A DNA stretch of 64,000 bases from Chryseobacterium indoltheticum (GCF_003815915.1 NZ_CP033929.1:3658001-3722000); one strand, 5' to 3'; shown: positions 8,946 through 17,622, counted from the stretch's first letter. The notes: generated by a model from the letters alone, not told the origin. Numbers and translations are program-made.

Positions 8946-9511
8946 TATAAAATTAAATTGTTAATATATAGATTATCAGTTTTCAATATGATTGTTAATA
9001 ATCTTTGAAACAATATCAAAATTTCTGCCAAAAACTTAACAAAAACCCAACCCTATATCAAAATCAGTGTTAAACTTCAAAATTTAACTATTTTACGAAT
9101 AAGGTTTTTGAGGTTGGGTGAAGGAAGCTTGATGTTGGAGGTATTGAATTACCCTCCTTTGGAGGGGTGGCGAAAATTCGGAAGAATTTTTGACGGGATG
9201 GTTCAGAATACGAAAAAAAACTCGCTACAACTTTATTTGAAACAGAGAACCGCTTTCTTAGCCCCGATGGGAACGGCATCCTTTTTTGTTTTTTTTGGTG
9301 AAGGAAATCAGGTTCGGGAAAAACAAAAAAGATATAGTGGACAGCGGGAAATAGCTTCTTATTTAAGTTGGAGAGTTTGAGGGTTTGAGAGTGAGAGAGT
9401 TTGAGTATATAGAGATTCTTCACTGCGCTTTCGCTTCGCTCTGAATGACTGGATTTATTTATTCTTGCTCGTTTAAGATTGCTTCGTAGCTTTCGCTTCT
9501 CGCAATGATAC
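8946..9511. repeat. non-coding stretch of repeat-derived sequence
   Basis: About 570 bases without a credible gene. The part at 9411-9510, read on the minus strand, holds two related motifs. TCATTGCGAGAAGCGAAAGC ends near 9509, followed by ACGAAGCAATC. TCATTCAGAGCGAAGCGAAA lies near 9433-9452, followed by AGTGAAGAATCT. These look like dispersed intergenic repeats. The part at 9228-9365 contains GC-richer segments (CCCCGATGGGAACGGCATCC, GGACAGCGGGAAATAGCTTC) that I associate, from memory, with interspersed flavobacterial repeats. The 141-residue open frame here has repeat-derived composition and is not annotated. Confidence 0.55.
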
Positions 9512-9545
9512 AAAAAAAGAGACCATCAAATTGATAGTCTCTTTT
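9512..9545 (-). terminator. purA terminator
   Basis: The inverted repeat AAAAGAGAC/GTCTCTTTT (arms about 9515-9523 and 9537-9545) includes an inner ATC/GAT pair and ends in a T run on the minus strand. It lies 20 bases past the purA stop. A-rich and T-rich flanks could make it work in both directions. Confidence 0.8.
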
Positions 9546-9564
9546 AATTTATTTCAAATATTCC

Positions 9565-10851
9565 TTAGAATAATTCTTTTCTGATAATGTTTTGGCTTCT
9601 TTCAGGGCCTACAGAAACTAAATATACGTTGATTCCTAAATATTTTTCGATAAACTCGATGTATTTCTGAGCCGTATCAGGAAGTTCGTCGTAGCTTCTT
9701 ACTTTTGTCAAATCTTCGTTCCAACCCGGTAAATCTTGATAGATTGGTTCGTAATTGTACAATTTTTCTGTTGAAGAAGTGAAATAATCGATGATTTTTC
9801 CGTCTTCAGTTTTGTAATGCGTAACGATTTTAAGGTTTTCAATTCCTGTAAGAACGTCTAATTTCGTAATTACCAAGTTATTGATCCCATTAATCATACA
9901 AGCATGCTTCAAAGAAACAAGGTCTAACCAACCTGTTCTTCTCGGTCTTCCAGTAGTTGCTCCAAATTCACCACCGATTTGTCTGATTTTCTCACCCAAT
10001 TCGTTGTCTAATTCAGAAGGGAAAGGTCCGTTTCCTACTCTTGTACAATATGCTTTGGCAACACCAATAAGGTTTTGAAGTGATGTTGGCGGAACTCCTG
10101 CTCCTGTACAAACTCCTCCTGTTGACGGAGAAGATGAAGTTACGTATGGATATGTTCCGAAGTCGATGTCTAACATCAAAGCTTGCGCTCCTTCGAACAA
10201 TACATTTTTACCGTCTCTGATGGCTTCGTTTAATTCTAATTCAGTATCTACAATTCTGTCTTGAAGCTGCTTTCCGATCTCTAAATATTCATTGTAGATT
10301 TCTTCGACATCTAAAGTCGGCTTATCGTAATATTTTTCGAAAAGAGAGTTTTTAACTTTTAAGTTTTTCTCAATTTTGTCTCTTAAAATCTCAGGATTCA
10401 AAAGATCTACCATTCTGATACCGATTCTTGCGATCTTATCTTCATAACATGGTCCGATTCCTTTTTTCGTCGTTCCGATTTGTGTTCCTCCGTGCTCTTC
10501 TTCACGGTAAGTATCCAAAAGAATGTGGTAAGGCATGATGACATGCGCTCTTCTGCTGATAAAAATGTGATCAGTTCTCATGTTTTTGCTTTCGATCTGA
10601 TTCACCTCCTTAATGAAAGATTTAGGATTTACCACTACACCATTGGCAATGATACACTTCCCTTTGCACTGAAGAACTCCCGATGGAAGAAGGTGCAAAA
10701 CAAACTTTTCATCGCCTACATAAACCGTGTGACCAGCGTTGTCGCCCCCTTGGAAACGCACCACATAATCTGATTTTGCCGATAAAACATCTGTTATTTT
10801 TCCTTTACCTTCATCTCCATACTGAAGACCTACAACTACGTAAGTTGACAT
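9565..10851 (-). CDS. purA: adenylosuccinate synthetase
   Basis: Joins IMP and aspartate with GTP to make adenylosuccinate, the first committed step to AMP. The 428-residue length is normal for the family. Signature segments are GLQYGDEGKGKITD (the GTP/IMP loop with catalytic Asp, near 8-21), GDNAGHTVY with the catalytic His near 40, and the IMP-binding stretch TTGRPRRTGWLDL near 300. The gene stands alone, with a good promoter upstream (10877-10907) and a terminator downstream. Confidence 0.98.
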   Translation of the reverse strand: MSTYVVVGLQYGDEGKGKITDVLSAKSDYVVRFQGGDNAGHTVYVGDEKFVLHLLPSGVLQCKGKCIIANGVVVNPKSFIKEVNQIESKNMRTDHIFISRRAHVIMPYHILLDTYREEEHGGTQIGTTKKGIGPCYEDKIARIGIRMVDLLNPEILRDKIEKNLKVKNSLFEKYYDKPTLDVEEIYNEYLEIGKQLQDRIVDTELELNEAIRDGKNVLFEGAQALMLDIDFGTYPYVTSSSPSTGGVCTGAGVPPTSLQNLIGVAKAYCTRVGNGPFPSELDNELGEKIRQIGGEFGATTGRPRRTGWLDLVSLKHACMINGINNLVITKLDVLTGIENLKIVTHYKTEDGKIIDYFTSSTEKLYNYEPIYQDLPGWNEDLTKVRSYDELPDTAQKYIEFIEKYLGINVYLVSVGPERSQNIIRKELF

Positions 10852-10876
10852 ATTTTACTTTTATTTTAGATTCATG

Positions 10877-10907
10877 CAAAATTACTTTTAAAAAATTGGG
10901 TGGGCAA
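10877..10907 (-). promoter_or_regulatory. purA promoter
   Basis: Read on the minus strand: TTG (10905-10907), 20 bases, then TAATTTTG (10877-10884), which fits the Bacteroidetes consensus TTG-N19-TAnnTTTG. It lies about 25 bases upstream of the purA start. No other function is visible in the 10908-11133 spacer. Confidence 0.65.
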
Positions 10908-11133
10908 ATTTGCGGTGGATTTTATTTTTTCGTGGGGTGGAAATCATGTGGTTGGATTTAGAAATCCACCATTTAATTAGATTATATTTGAAAATAAATT
11001 CTTTAGAAACACCTTATGAAAAATCAATCACAATTACAAACTGAATTGCGAAAAGGCGAAAACTCAGGATTCATAAAAAACTTTAACCGAAAAAATTTCT
11101 TAAACAATCTTCACAAAAAACACTTAAAATAAA

Positions 11134-11721
11134 ATGCAGGAAAACTCAAAAGATGAATTTCTAAAAATAGCCGAAGAATATGTACTAAATAATGCTGGAG
11201 ATCATGTTGAAGTCAGTTACACAGAAGATTACGATGAACTTTTCGTTTTTGGTTACCAAGCAAGAGATAAAAAGGTATGTCTAATAGGTCAAGGTCCAAT
11301 ACTTCTTGTAAAAAAAGACGGAAGAATATTTGAATTTGGAAGTGCTACAGGGCATAAACATGCTATTGTTAAAGTAATCAGCAAATTAAACAAGGAAAGA
11401 TTAATTAGACTTTTTCAAGAAGATTACAATATCCAAAAAAATAATTATGATCTAATAATTAATGATATATATAAAGATGATGAAAATGAAGAACTTGATG
11501 AATTAATATCTGTTCTATTAAGAAATAAGATTTATTATCTTGTACGTGACGAAAATAATGAAGTGAAAAGTCATGATTACACAAAAGAAAAACTCGAAGA
11601 GGTTTTAAAAAAGACACCAGCGAATTTAGGTGACAACTTTATTAAAAATTTAGAAGATGTTCTTATTGATCTCATCAATACTAATATTTATTTTAGATGG
11701 ACACTTTCAGAAATTAAATAA
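11134..11721 (+). CDS. hypothetical protein, possibly Imm35/YrhB-like
   Basis: A 195-residue, acidic, soluble protein with no signal peptide. Residues 1-85 have the pattern of YrhB/Imm35 immunity-type domains: an N-terminal helix (DEFLKIAEEYVLNN), strands, then GQGPILLVKKDGRIFEFGSA followed by a helix. The remaining 110 residues are helical, and I do not recognise them. Imm35-like proteins are found as immunity partners of polymorphic toxins, but no toxin gene lies beside this one. The AT content seems higher than in the flanking genes, which may hint at acquisition. It is followed at once by an intergenic inverted repeat. The family call is tentative. Confidence 0.6.
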   Translation: MQENSKDEFLKIAEEYVLNNAGDHVEVSYTEDYDELFVFGYQARDKKVCLIGQGPILLVKKDGRIFEFGSATGHKHAIVKVISKLNKERLIRLFQEDYNIQKNNYDLIINDIYKDDENEELDELISVLLRNKIYYLVRDENNEVKSHDYTKEKLEEVLKKTPANLGDNFIKNLEDVLIDLINTNIYFRWTLSEIK

Positions 11722-11725
11722 ATAC

Positions 11726-11769
11726 CATTCCGCAGAAACCTTTCAACCGCTTAGATTCCTGCGGAATGA
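11726..11769. repeat. intergenic inverted repeat, CATTCCGCAG family
   Basis: CATTCCGCAG (11726-11735) and CTGCGGAATG (11760-11769) form a perfect 10-base inverted repeat that extends by two A/T pairs. It lies between two converging genes and may also act as a transcription stop. It shares its CATTCCG ends with the element at 16519-16589. Confidence 0.6.
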
Positions 11770-11790
11770 TGACAACATTATTGGTATTTT

Positions 11791-13380
11791 TTACTGCAAC
11801 AAAACCTCACTCATCGCCCCAATCTCATCCAAAAAAACTTCATCATGCGAAATCACCAGCAAAGTTCCATGATAATCTTTAATGGAATTCGTCAAAATTT
11901 CTACATTTTGAAGGTCTAAATTATTCGTTGGTTCATCGAGAATAATCATATCGGGAGCTTTATTGCTGATGGAAAGTCCACACAAAAGAAGTCGAAGACG
12001 TTCTCCACCACTCAAAAAATCACATTTTTTATCCCAGGTTTCCTTTCCAAATAAAAATCTTGAAAGCAAAGTTTTAACTTCAGATTCCGGCATTGCATTA
12101 TCATTGAACTGTTCGGCAAAAGCATAAACCGTTGCATTTGTATCAATCAAAGAATATTCCTGGTCAATATAAATCGTCTGAAAATCGGACTTCAAAATAG
12201 TTCCGACAGAAGGTTGTAAATCTCCTAATAATAGTTTTATCAACGTCGTTTTCCCCGAACCGTTTGAGCCTTTGATAGAAATTCGGTCTCCACTTCGGAT
12301 TTCAAGATTGAGATTCTCTTTCCAAAGATTTTCTTTGTGATATTTAAAATTAATTTCTTCCACCGAAATCAAAATTTTCCCCGAATGTAGTTCTGAATCA
12401 TTAAAATTTACTTTCATCTGATCTGCATTTCTCACCGACGAACGCAAATCCCGCAAATCCCCCGAAATATCATTGATTTTCTCGGCATGAACAGATTTTA
12501 ATTTTGAAGAATTTTTCTCCGCATTATTTCGCAACGTATTCATCATAATTCTTGCAACCCCCGATTTTTCCTGCTTTCCTTTTCCTCGCGCATCAAGTTT
12601 TTGTTTTCGCTCCAAAGTTTCACGTTCCTTTTCTTTAGCTCTTTTCAGCGCTCGTTCTTTAGAATGAATATCGTTTTGCAAAGCTTCATTTTCGATTGCT
12701 TTTTGTTCGGCATAAAAATCATAATTTCCTCCATACGTTGAAATTCCCTGATTGCTTAATTCAAAAATAGTATCAACTAAATTCAGCAAAGTTCGGTCAT
12801 GACTCACAATCACAACCGTTGAATTTGTTTTTTCAATAAAATCATACAAAAGATTTCTACCTTCCAAATCGAGATGATTTGTGGGTTCGTCGAGTAAAAT
12901 AATTTCAGGCTGATTGATTTGAATTCCGGCAAGAAAAACCTTTGTTTTTTGTCCGCCACTCAAGCTTTCTAAGGTTTGATTTAAATTTAAATCTTCAAGT
13001 TTCCAGTCTTGTAAAGCGGTTTGACAGCGTTCTTCGATGTCCCAATCGTCATTTAAAGTTTCAAAATAAATTTCATCCACTTCGCCATCGGTAATTTTTT
13101 GAAGTGCATTGAGTTTTTTATCTATTTTCAAACATTCCGCAACCGTCAAATCATTAAAATTTCCAAACATTTGCGGAACATAAAATAGATCACCCTGAAT
13201 ATTGACATTTCCTGCCAAAGGTTCAATTTCGTTGGCAATAATTTTCAGCAAGGTAGATTTCCCCATGCCGTTACTTCCGACCAAAGCCGATTTTGAGTGA
13301 GAAAGTATCGTTAAATTGATAGAATTAAAAAGCAGATTTCCCGCAGGAAACCCAAAGGATATATTGTGTAGAAAAAGCAT
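11791..13380 (-). CDS. ABC-F family ATPase
   Basis: A 529-residue soluble protein with two ABC domains and no membrane segments, as in ribosome-associated ABC-F proteins. Domain 1 has Walker A GSNGMGKST (35-43), signature LSGGQKTKV and Walker B LLDEPTNHLDL. A charged, helical interdomain linker follows (KERALKRAKEKERETLERKQ, near 240). Domain 2 has GSNGSGKTT, LSGGERLRL and ILDEPTNNLDL. These proteins act at the ribosomal E site. Some protect against antibiotics and others are housekeeping. Sequence alone does not say which this is. The leader upstream (13381-13524) can fold and may control expression. Confidence 0.92.
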   Translation of the reverse strand: MLFLHNISFGFPAGNLLFNSINLTILSHSKSALVGSNGMGKSTLLKIIANEIEPLAGNVNIQGDLFYVPQMFGNFNDLTVAECLKIDKKLNALQKITDGEVDEIYFETLNDDWDIEERCQTALQDWKLEDLNLNQTLESLSGGQKTKVFLAGIQINQPEIILLDEPTNHLDLEGRNLLYDFIEKTNSTVVIVSHDRTLLNLVDTIFELSNQGISTYGGNYDFYAEQKAIENEALQNDIHSKERALKRAKEKERETLERKQKLDARGKGKQEKSGVARIMMNTLRNNAEKNSSKLKSVHAEKINDISGDLRDLRSSVRNADQMKVNFNDSELHSGKILISVEEINFKYHKENLWKENLNLEIRSGDRISIKGSNGSGKTTLIKLLLGDLQPSVGTILKSDFQTIYIDQEYSLIDTNATVYAFAEQFNDNAMPESEVKTLLSRFLFGKETWDKKCDFLSGGERLRLLLCGLSISNKAPDMIILDEPTNNLDLQNVEILTNSIKDYHGTLLVISHDEVFLDEIGAMSEVLLQ

Positions 13381-13524
13381 AATTTCTTTCTTTTAGTAAG
13401 GTTAAACTGCAATAACATTTTCCGTTATTGTTTATTAAATCTGAAAGAAATTAAATTCTACATGTCTGATGTTTTGGGTTTTGTGTGATGCAAAGATAGT
13501 ATATTCTTCTTTGTTTTAAAACAA
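13381..13524 (-). promoter_or_regulatory. structured leader and promoter of the ABC-F gene
   Basis: Read on the minus strand: TTG (13522-13524), 23 bases, TATCTTTG (13491-13498), then a leader of about 110 bases. Within it, ATG TAG (13463-13458) is a start codon followed directly by a stop. Next come AATTTCTTTC (13452-13443) and a small hairpin AATAAC/GTTATT (13429-13424, 13416-13411). Last is GAAAGAAATT (13390-13381), perfectly complementary to the first arm and ending at the ABC-F start codon. The long stem would cover the ribosome-binding region. The rest of the gap, 13525-13728, shows nothing recognisable. Confidence 0.5.
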
Positions 13525-13728
13525 AAGAAGCAAAAATTCAAGGTTTGGAATCCTTCGCTAAAAATTAAAATTTAATCCTAAAATTCCCAAAACTCGCATG
13601 AATTTATAATTTATCATTAATTTCAAAATTGTAAGATGCTCAAACAGTGGGAATTTTTTAACGGATTAAATTTAAATTTTCTTAACGCTCATGCTTCCTA
13701 TACCATTTCAAATAACGATTCTTTAATT

Positions 13729-14637
13729 TCATGCCTCAACTCCACTCATCACCTGTCTGAAAAGTCCTTTGATGTGGTCGATTTCAGATTGATACATTGT
13801 CTTTTTTCGGCAGCCAAAGTAAAGAGTGTTTTCCAATTTTTTATCGCCTTCCCAAATCAGTTGTATTTCGCCGCTTTCAATTTCATTCTTACATAAAAAA
13901 TCAGGAACGACAGCTAATCCGGTTCCTCCTTTCAGACAACGGATAATCGAATTTAAGTTCGGAACAATATAATTGGGTCTGAAATTAGGTTTATGCCCGA
14001 AATTCATTAGCCAAAACTGAAAAAGATGTTCCATATCGCCGGTTGTACCGTACCATTTTTCATTTTTCAGCCAGCTTTCAATTTTTTGAAAATCTTTGGT
14101 TTTTAAAACTTCACCAAAACTCTCTGTATCAATATCTTTTCCACCTACCAAAATAATCTGCTCAGAAGAAAATGCTTCATGCAGAATATTGGGCGACGTT
14201 CCTTTTTTGGGAGTGATAATTAAGTCTAAAATTCCTTTATCCAGCTGATCCAGCATTTCGGGATACTCACCAAAACTGATAATTAAATTAAAATCCAGCG
14301 TCGAAACATACTGTTCCAAAGTAGTTTGAAAAGTCTCAAAACACATTCCGACACTGATGGTTGGTGTATGTTTTTCAGTAGATTTCTGAAAGTTCTTTTC
14401 AACTTCTTCAAGCTTGGTCAAAGGTTCTGAGACGGCATTAAATAAAACCTTTCCTCTCTCGGTCGGAATCATTTTTCTTCCGGTTCTGTCAAATAATTTG
14501 TACCCAACATATGCTTCCAATGAGCCTAAATGCAAACTTACTCCGGGTTGCGAAATAAACAGAGAATCTGCAGCTCCGGTTAATGTTCCGGTTTTATAGA
14601 TTGCTTTAAAAGTGCGGTACCATTCAAGATTTACCAT
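13729..14637 (-). CDS. LysR family transcriptional regulator
   Basis: A 302-residue regulator. The winged helix-turn-helix is at about residues 3-62 (TGTLTGAADSLFISQPGVSL, then LGSLEAYVGYKLFDR). The substrate-binding domain follows from about residue 90 (TISVGMCFE, DLIITPKKGTSPN, GGTGLAVVPDFLC). It is divergent from the MdaB-type oxidoreductase gene at 14841, with a 203-base spacer. This suggests that it controls that redox group, probably in answer to a quinone or electrophile. The inducer is unknown. Confidence 0.93.
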   Translation of the reverse strand: MVNLEWYRTFKAIYKTGTLTGAADSLFISQPGVSLHLGSLEAYVGYKLFDRTGRKMIPTERGKVLFNAVSEPLTKLEEVEKNFQKSTEKHTPTISVGMCFETFQTTLEQYVSTLDFNLIISFGEYPEMLDQLDKGILDLIITPKKGTSPNILHEAFSSEQIILVGGKDIDTESFGEVLKTKDFQKIESWLKNEKWYGTTGDMEHLFQFWLMNFGHKPNFRPNYIVPNLNSIIRCLKGGTGLAVVPDFLCKNEIESGEIQLIWEGDKKLENTLYFGCRKKTMYQSEIDHIKGLFRQVMSGVEA

Positions 14638-14804
14638 AATTTTTTGTTTTTCAATTACTAATTTGCTTTGGAGTTAATCATCAATTTAAATATGATAAAT
14701 TCACCAGCGGAGCAAATTGACTATTCACTATTCACTTCACGATTTATCAGAATTATAATACAAAGGTATGATTTATATTATTTTAATTATACAAAATCCC
14801 AGCA

Positions 14805-14812
14805 TAACTTTG
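14805..14812 (+). promoter_or_regulatory. possible -7 element for the oxidoreductase operon
   Basis: TAACTTTG fits TAnnTTTG and lies 29 bases before the ATG at 14841. No TTG is found 19 bases upstream, which would fit a promoter that needs an activator such as the divergent LysR protein. Confidence 0.4.
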
Positions 14813-14840
14813 CAGAGTAAAATTTGAACAATCATACAAA

Positions 14841-15455
14841 ATGAAAAAAGTATTAATCATCAACGGTGGACAAAACTTCGGACATTCAGGAGGAAAATAT
14901 AATCAGACAATTGCAGAAAACACATTGGAAGTTTTAAAAAGATTTGAAAATGTAGAAGTGCAAATCACCAACGCAAGTGATAATTACAACAAACACGAAG
15001 AAGTAGAAAAATTTGTCTGGGCAGATTATATCATTTACCACACTCCGATTTGGTGGTTTCAGTTACCGAATGGTTTGAAAAAATATATTGATGAAGTTTT
15101 CACAGCCGGTCATGCAAAAGGAATTTACATGAGCGACGGAAGAACTTCTGAAAATCCGAAAATCAACTACGGAACAGGTGGAATGTTGGGCGGCAGGAAA
15201 TATATGGTAACCACAAGCTGGAATGCTCCCGAAACAGCCTTCACGCTTCCCGGAGAATTTTTCAACGAAACAAGTGTAGACAATGGACCATTATTTGGTT
15301 TTCACAGAATGAATGCATTCGTTTCTTTAGAAAAAATGGAGAGCTTCCACTTCCATGATGTAGAGAAAAATGCAAATATCGAACGCGATATGAAATTATA
15401 CAGAGAGCATCTTACAAACGTTTTTGAAAAAGAATTAAAACCACAATTACTCTAA
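14841..15455 (+). CDS. NAD(P)H-dependent quinone reductase, MdaB/flavodoxin-like
   Basis: A 204-residue flavodoxin-fold enzyme that probably reduces quinones by two electrons with NAD(P)H, avoiding semiquinones. The N-terminal phosphate-binding region is IINGGQNFGHSGGKYNQ. The conserved YHTPIWWFQLPNGLKKYIDEVF and the downstream GGRKYMVTTSWNAP flavin-contact region match the MdaB (modulator of drug activity B) group. Its stop codon overlaps the start of the next gene (TAATG), so the two are co-translated. Divergence from a LysR gene suggests inducible expression. Confidence 0.88.
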   Translation: MKKVLIINGGQNFGHSGGKYNQTIAENTLEVLKRFENVEVQITNASDNYNKHEEVEKFVWADYIIYHTPIWWFQLPNGLKKYIDEVFTAGHAKGIYMSDGRTSENPKINYGTGGMLGGRKYMVTTSWNAPETAFTLPGEFFNETSVDNGPLFGFHRMNAFVSLEKMESFHFHDVEKNANIERDMKLYREHLTNVFEKELKPQLL

Positions 15456-15742
15456 TGAAAATCTATCTTACCGCAATAATAAAAGCAAAAGAAGAGCACA
15501 AAGCCGAAGTTTTGGAAGTTCTTCAAAATATGGTAACAGAAACCAGAAAAGAAGAAGCCAACGAATTGTACACACTTCATCAAGGAATTGAAGATAAAAA
15601 TCATTTTGTTTTCTACGAAATCTGGAAAAGCGAAGAAGGATTGAAACAGCATAACGAACAGCCTTACATAAAAGCTTTTGGAAATTTGGTTGATGAAAAG
15701 CTGCAGGAAAAACCTCAAATTTATTTAACTGAAATTATTTAA
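15455..15742 (+). CDS. putative quinol monooxygenase (ABM domain)
   Basis: A 95-residue protein with the ferredoxin-like ABM fold. The pattern is an opening strand (MKIYLTAIIKAKEEH), a long helix, then TLHQGIEDKNHFVFYEIWKSEEGLKQH, typical of YgiN-like proteins. YgiN is a quinol monooxygenase paired with MdaB in E. coli, so this small gene next to an MdaB homologue makes a plausible quinone redox pair. It overlaps the upstream gene by one base and is 2 bases from the next one, so all three form an operon. Confidence 0.85.
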   Translation: MKIYLTAIIKAKEEHKAEVLEVLQNMVTETRKEEANELYTLHQGIEDKNHFVFYEIWKSEEGLKQHNEQPYIKAFGNLVDEKLQEKPQIYLTEII

Positions 15743-15744
15743 AT

Positions 15745-16495
15745 ATGAAAAAATTAGCATTATTAATTCTTGCATTATTTACAGTAGGATTCGTACAATC
15801 ACAAACCAAAAAATCAAAAAATATGAAAAAGAAAATTTTATTTGTCGTGACCAGTCATGACAAAAAAGGTGACACCGGCGAAGAAACCGGATATTATCTG
15901 GGTGAAGTTTCGCATCCTTGGGAAGTTCTTCACAAAGCCGGTTACGAAATTGATTTTGTAAGTCCGAAAGGCGGAACTCCTCCTGTTGATGGATTTGATT
16001 TAAAAGACCCTGTCAACAAAGAGTTTTGGGAAAGTAAAGACAAAAGTAAAATCGACCAATCTTTACAGCCTTCACAAGTAAATCCAAATGATTATTCTAC
16101 CATTTTTTATGCAGGCGGTCACGGCGCAATGTGGGATTTTGCAGACAATACAGAATTATCAAAAATTGCTTCAAAAATTTATGAAAACGGAGGAATTGTA
16201 GCCGCAGTTTGTCACGGTCCGGCTGGTTTGGTGAATATTAAACTCGATAACGGAAAGTATTTGGTGGATGGTAAAAAAAATCAACGCTTTTACGAATGAA
16301 GAGGAAGCTGAAGTAAAATTAACAAACGTAGTTCCTTTTCTTTTGGAAGATAAGTTGAAGGAAAGAGGTGCGAAATTTGAAAAATCAGGGCTTTGGCAAA
16401 ATTATGTCGTAAGCGACCAAAGAGTCATTACAGGCCAAAATCCTCAGTCTGCAAAAAGTGTAGGTGAAGCTATTTTAAAGGAATTAAAAAAATAA
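15745..16495 (+). pseudogene. DJ-1/PfpI (Hsp31-like) protein, frameshifted in an A8 run
   Basis: The first frame (15745-16299, 184 residues) carries a signal peptide (MKKLALLILALFTVGFVQSQ) and the catalytic domain, with nucleophile Cys156 in AAVCHGPAG and GGHGAMWDF near 125. It ends early at KKNQRFYE. The rest of the domain (INAFTNEEEAEVKLTNVVPF to the end) lies in the +1-shifted frame to 16495. Removing one A from the A8 run at 16273-16280 joins the two exactly as in intact homologues. This could be a real mutation, a sequencing error, or transcript slippage. An internal Met27 (MKKKILFVV) marks where cytoplasmic family members normally start. Intact relatives act as glyoxalases or deglycases. 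Confidence 0.85.
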
Positions 16496-16518
16496 TACAT
16501 AGTTATTTAACCATCCTT

Positions 16519-16589
16519 TTTGTCATTCCGCAGACATCTAAACTCTTAGAATTAAATTGATTTTGCTGAGATTCCTACGGAATGACAAA
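16519..16589. repeat. intergenic inverted repeat, CATTCCG family
   Basis: TTTGTCATTCCG (16519-16530) and CGGAATGACAAA (16578-16589) are perfect 12-base terminal inverted repeats around a 47-base centre. The related element at 11726-11769 has the same CATTCCG-type ends. It may double as a transcription stop between the frameshifted gene and the aldo/keto reductase. Confidence 0.65.
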
Positions 16590-16638
16590 CGAAATAGAAA
16601 ATTTTTGCGGTTAAATAAATTTAAAAATTAGAACAAAA

Positions 16639-17622
16639 ATGCAATATAGAAAATTAGGAAACACAGATCTAGAACTTTCAGTGATTACTCACGGAGCGTT
16701 TGCTATCGGTGGAAATATGTGGGGTGGAAATGAAAAACAGGATTCTATTAACTCAATTCATGCATCTTTGGATCATGGTGTAACTTCCATTGATACTGCA
16801 CCTTTTTATGGTTTCGGATTGAGTGAAGAAATGATTGGTGAAGCTATCAAAGGAAAAGACCGTTCGAAAATTCAGTTGTTGACAAAATTCGGATTGGTTT
16901 GGGATGGAAGCAATAATGGAAAAGGTGAATTTTTCTTTGATGCAAATGATGACGGCAAAATACTTCCCGTGTATAAATTTGCTTCAAAAGAAAATGTTAT
17001 TAAGGAAGTTGAGGAAAGTTTAAAAAGATTAGGAACAGATTACATCGATCTTTTACAATTGCACTGGCCAGATTCTACATCGCCAATTAGTGAAACCATG
17101 GAAGCGATGGAACTGTTGATTCAACAAGGAAAAATCCGTGCAGCAGGTGTGAGCAATTATTCTGTTGAACAAATGGAAGAAGCCAATAAAAGACTGAAAT
17201 CAGCAAGCAATCAGGTTCCTTACAGCATGTTGAACCGTGCGATTGAAAATGATTTAGTTTCCTATTCTTTAGAAAATAATTCAGGAATTATCGTTTACAG
17301 TCCGATGGAAAGAGGTCTTCTGACAGGAAAATATTTTAAAGAAGATCAATTAAAAGAAAACGATCACAGAAACGGCTATTTTTCACAATTTGATTTAGAT
17401 AAAGTAAAAAATTTCTTAGAAAAAATAGAACCAATTGCCAAGGAAAAAGGAATTACTCTTTCTCAATTAGTTTTACGTTGGACAACTTTACAACCAGCAA
17501 TTACAGTGGTTTTAGCCGGAGCAAGAAATGCACAGCAAGCGATTGAAAATGCAAAAACAATATCTTTTGATCTATCACAGGAAGAATTGAATTTTATTAA
17601 TTCTGAACTAAAAGAAATTTAA
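16639..17622 (+). CDS. aldo/keto reductase
   Basis: A 327-residue NADPH-dependent oxidoreductase with a TIM-barrel fold. The family motifs are in order: SIDTAPFYGFGLSEEMIGEA (catalytic Asp and Tyr), LLTKFGL (catalytic Lys), DYIDLLQLHWPD (catalytic His), then GVSNYSVEQME and the C-terminal cofactor region VVLAGARNAQQAIENA. It probably reduces aldehydes or ketones, but the substrate is unknown. Its position after the quinone reductase and DJ-1 genes fits a role in detoxifying reactive carbonyls. Confidence 0.93.
   Translation: MQYRKLGNTDLELSVITHGAFAIGGNMWGGNEKQDSINSIHASLDHGVTSIDTAPFYGFGLSEEMIGEAIKGKDRSKIQLLTKFGLVWDGSNNGKGEFFFDANDDGKILPVYKFASKENVIKEVEESLKRLGTDYIDLLQLHWPDSTSPISETMEAMELLIQQGKIRAAGVSNYSVEQMEEANKRLKSASNQVPYSMLNRAIENDLVSYSLENNSGIIVYSPMERGLLTGKYFKEDQLKENDHRNGYFSQFDLDKVKNFLEKIEPIAKEKGITLSQLVLRWTTLQPAITVVLAGARNAQQAIENAKTISFDLSQEELNFINSELKEI

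Noticed and set aside
9088..9513. 141-residue open frame on the minus strand
   Set aside because: It consists largely of repeat-derived wording (SHSERSESAVKNL and low-complexity Ser/Lys), spans two dispersed repeats and overlaps the purA terminator. No start signal or family is seen.
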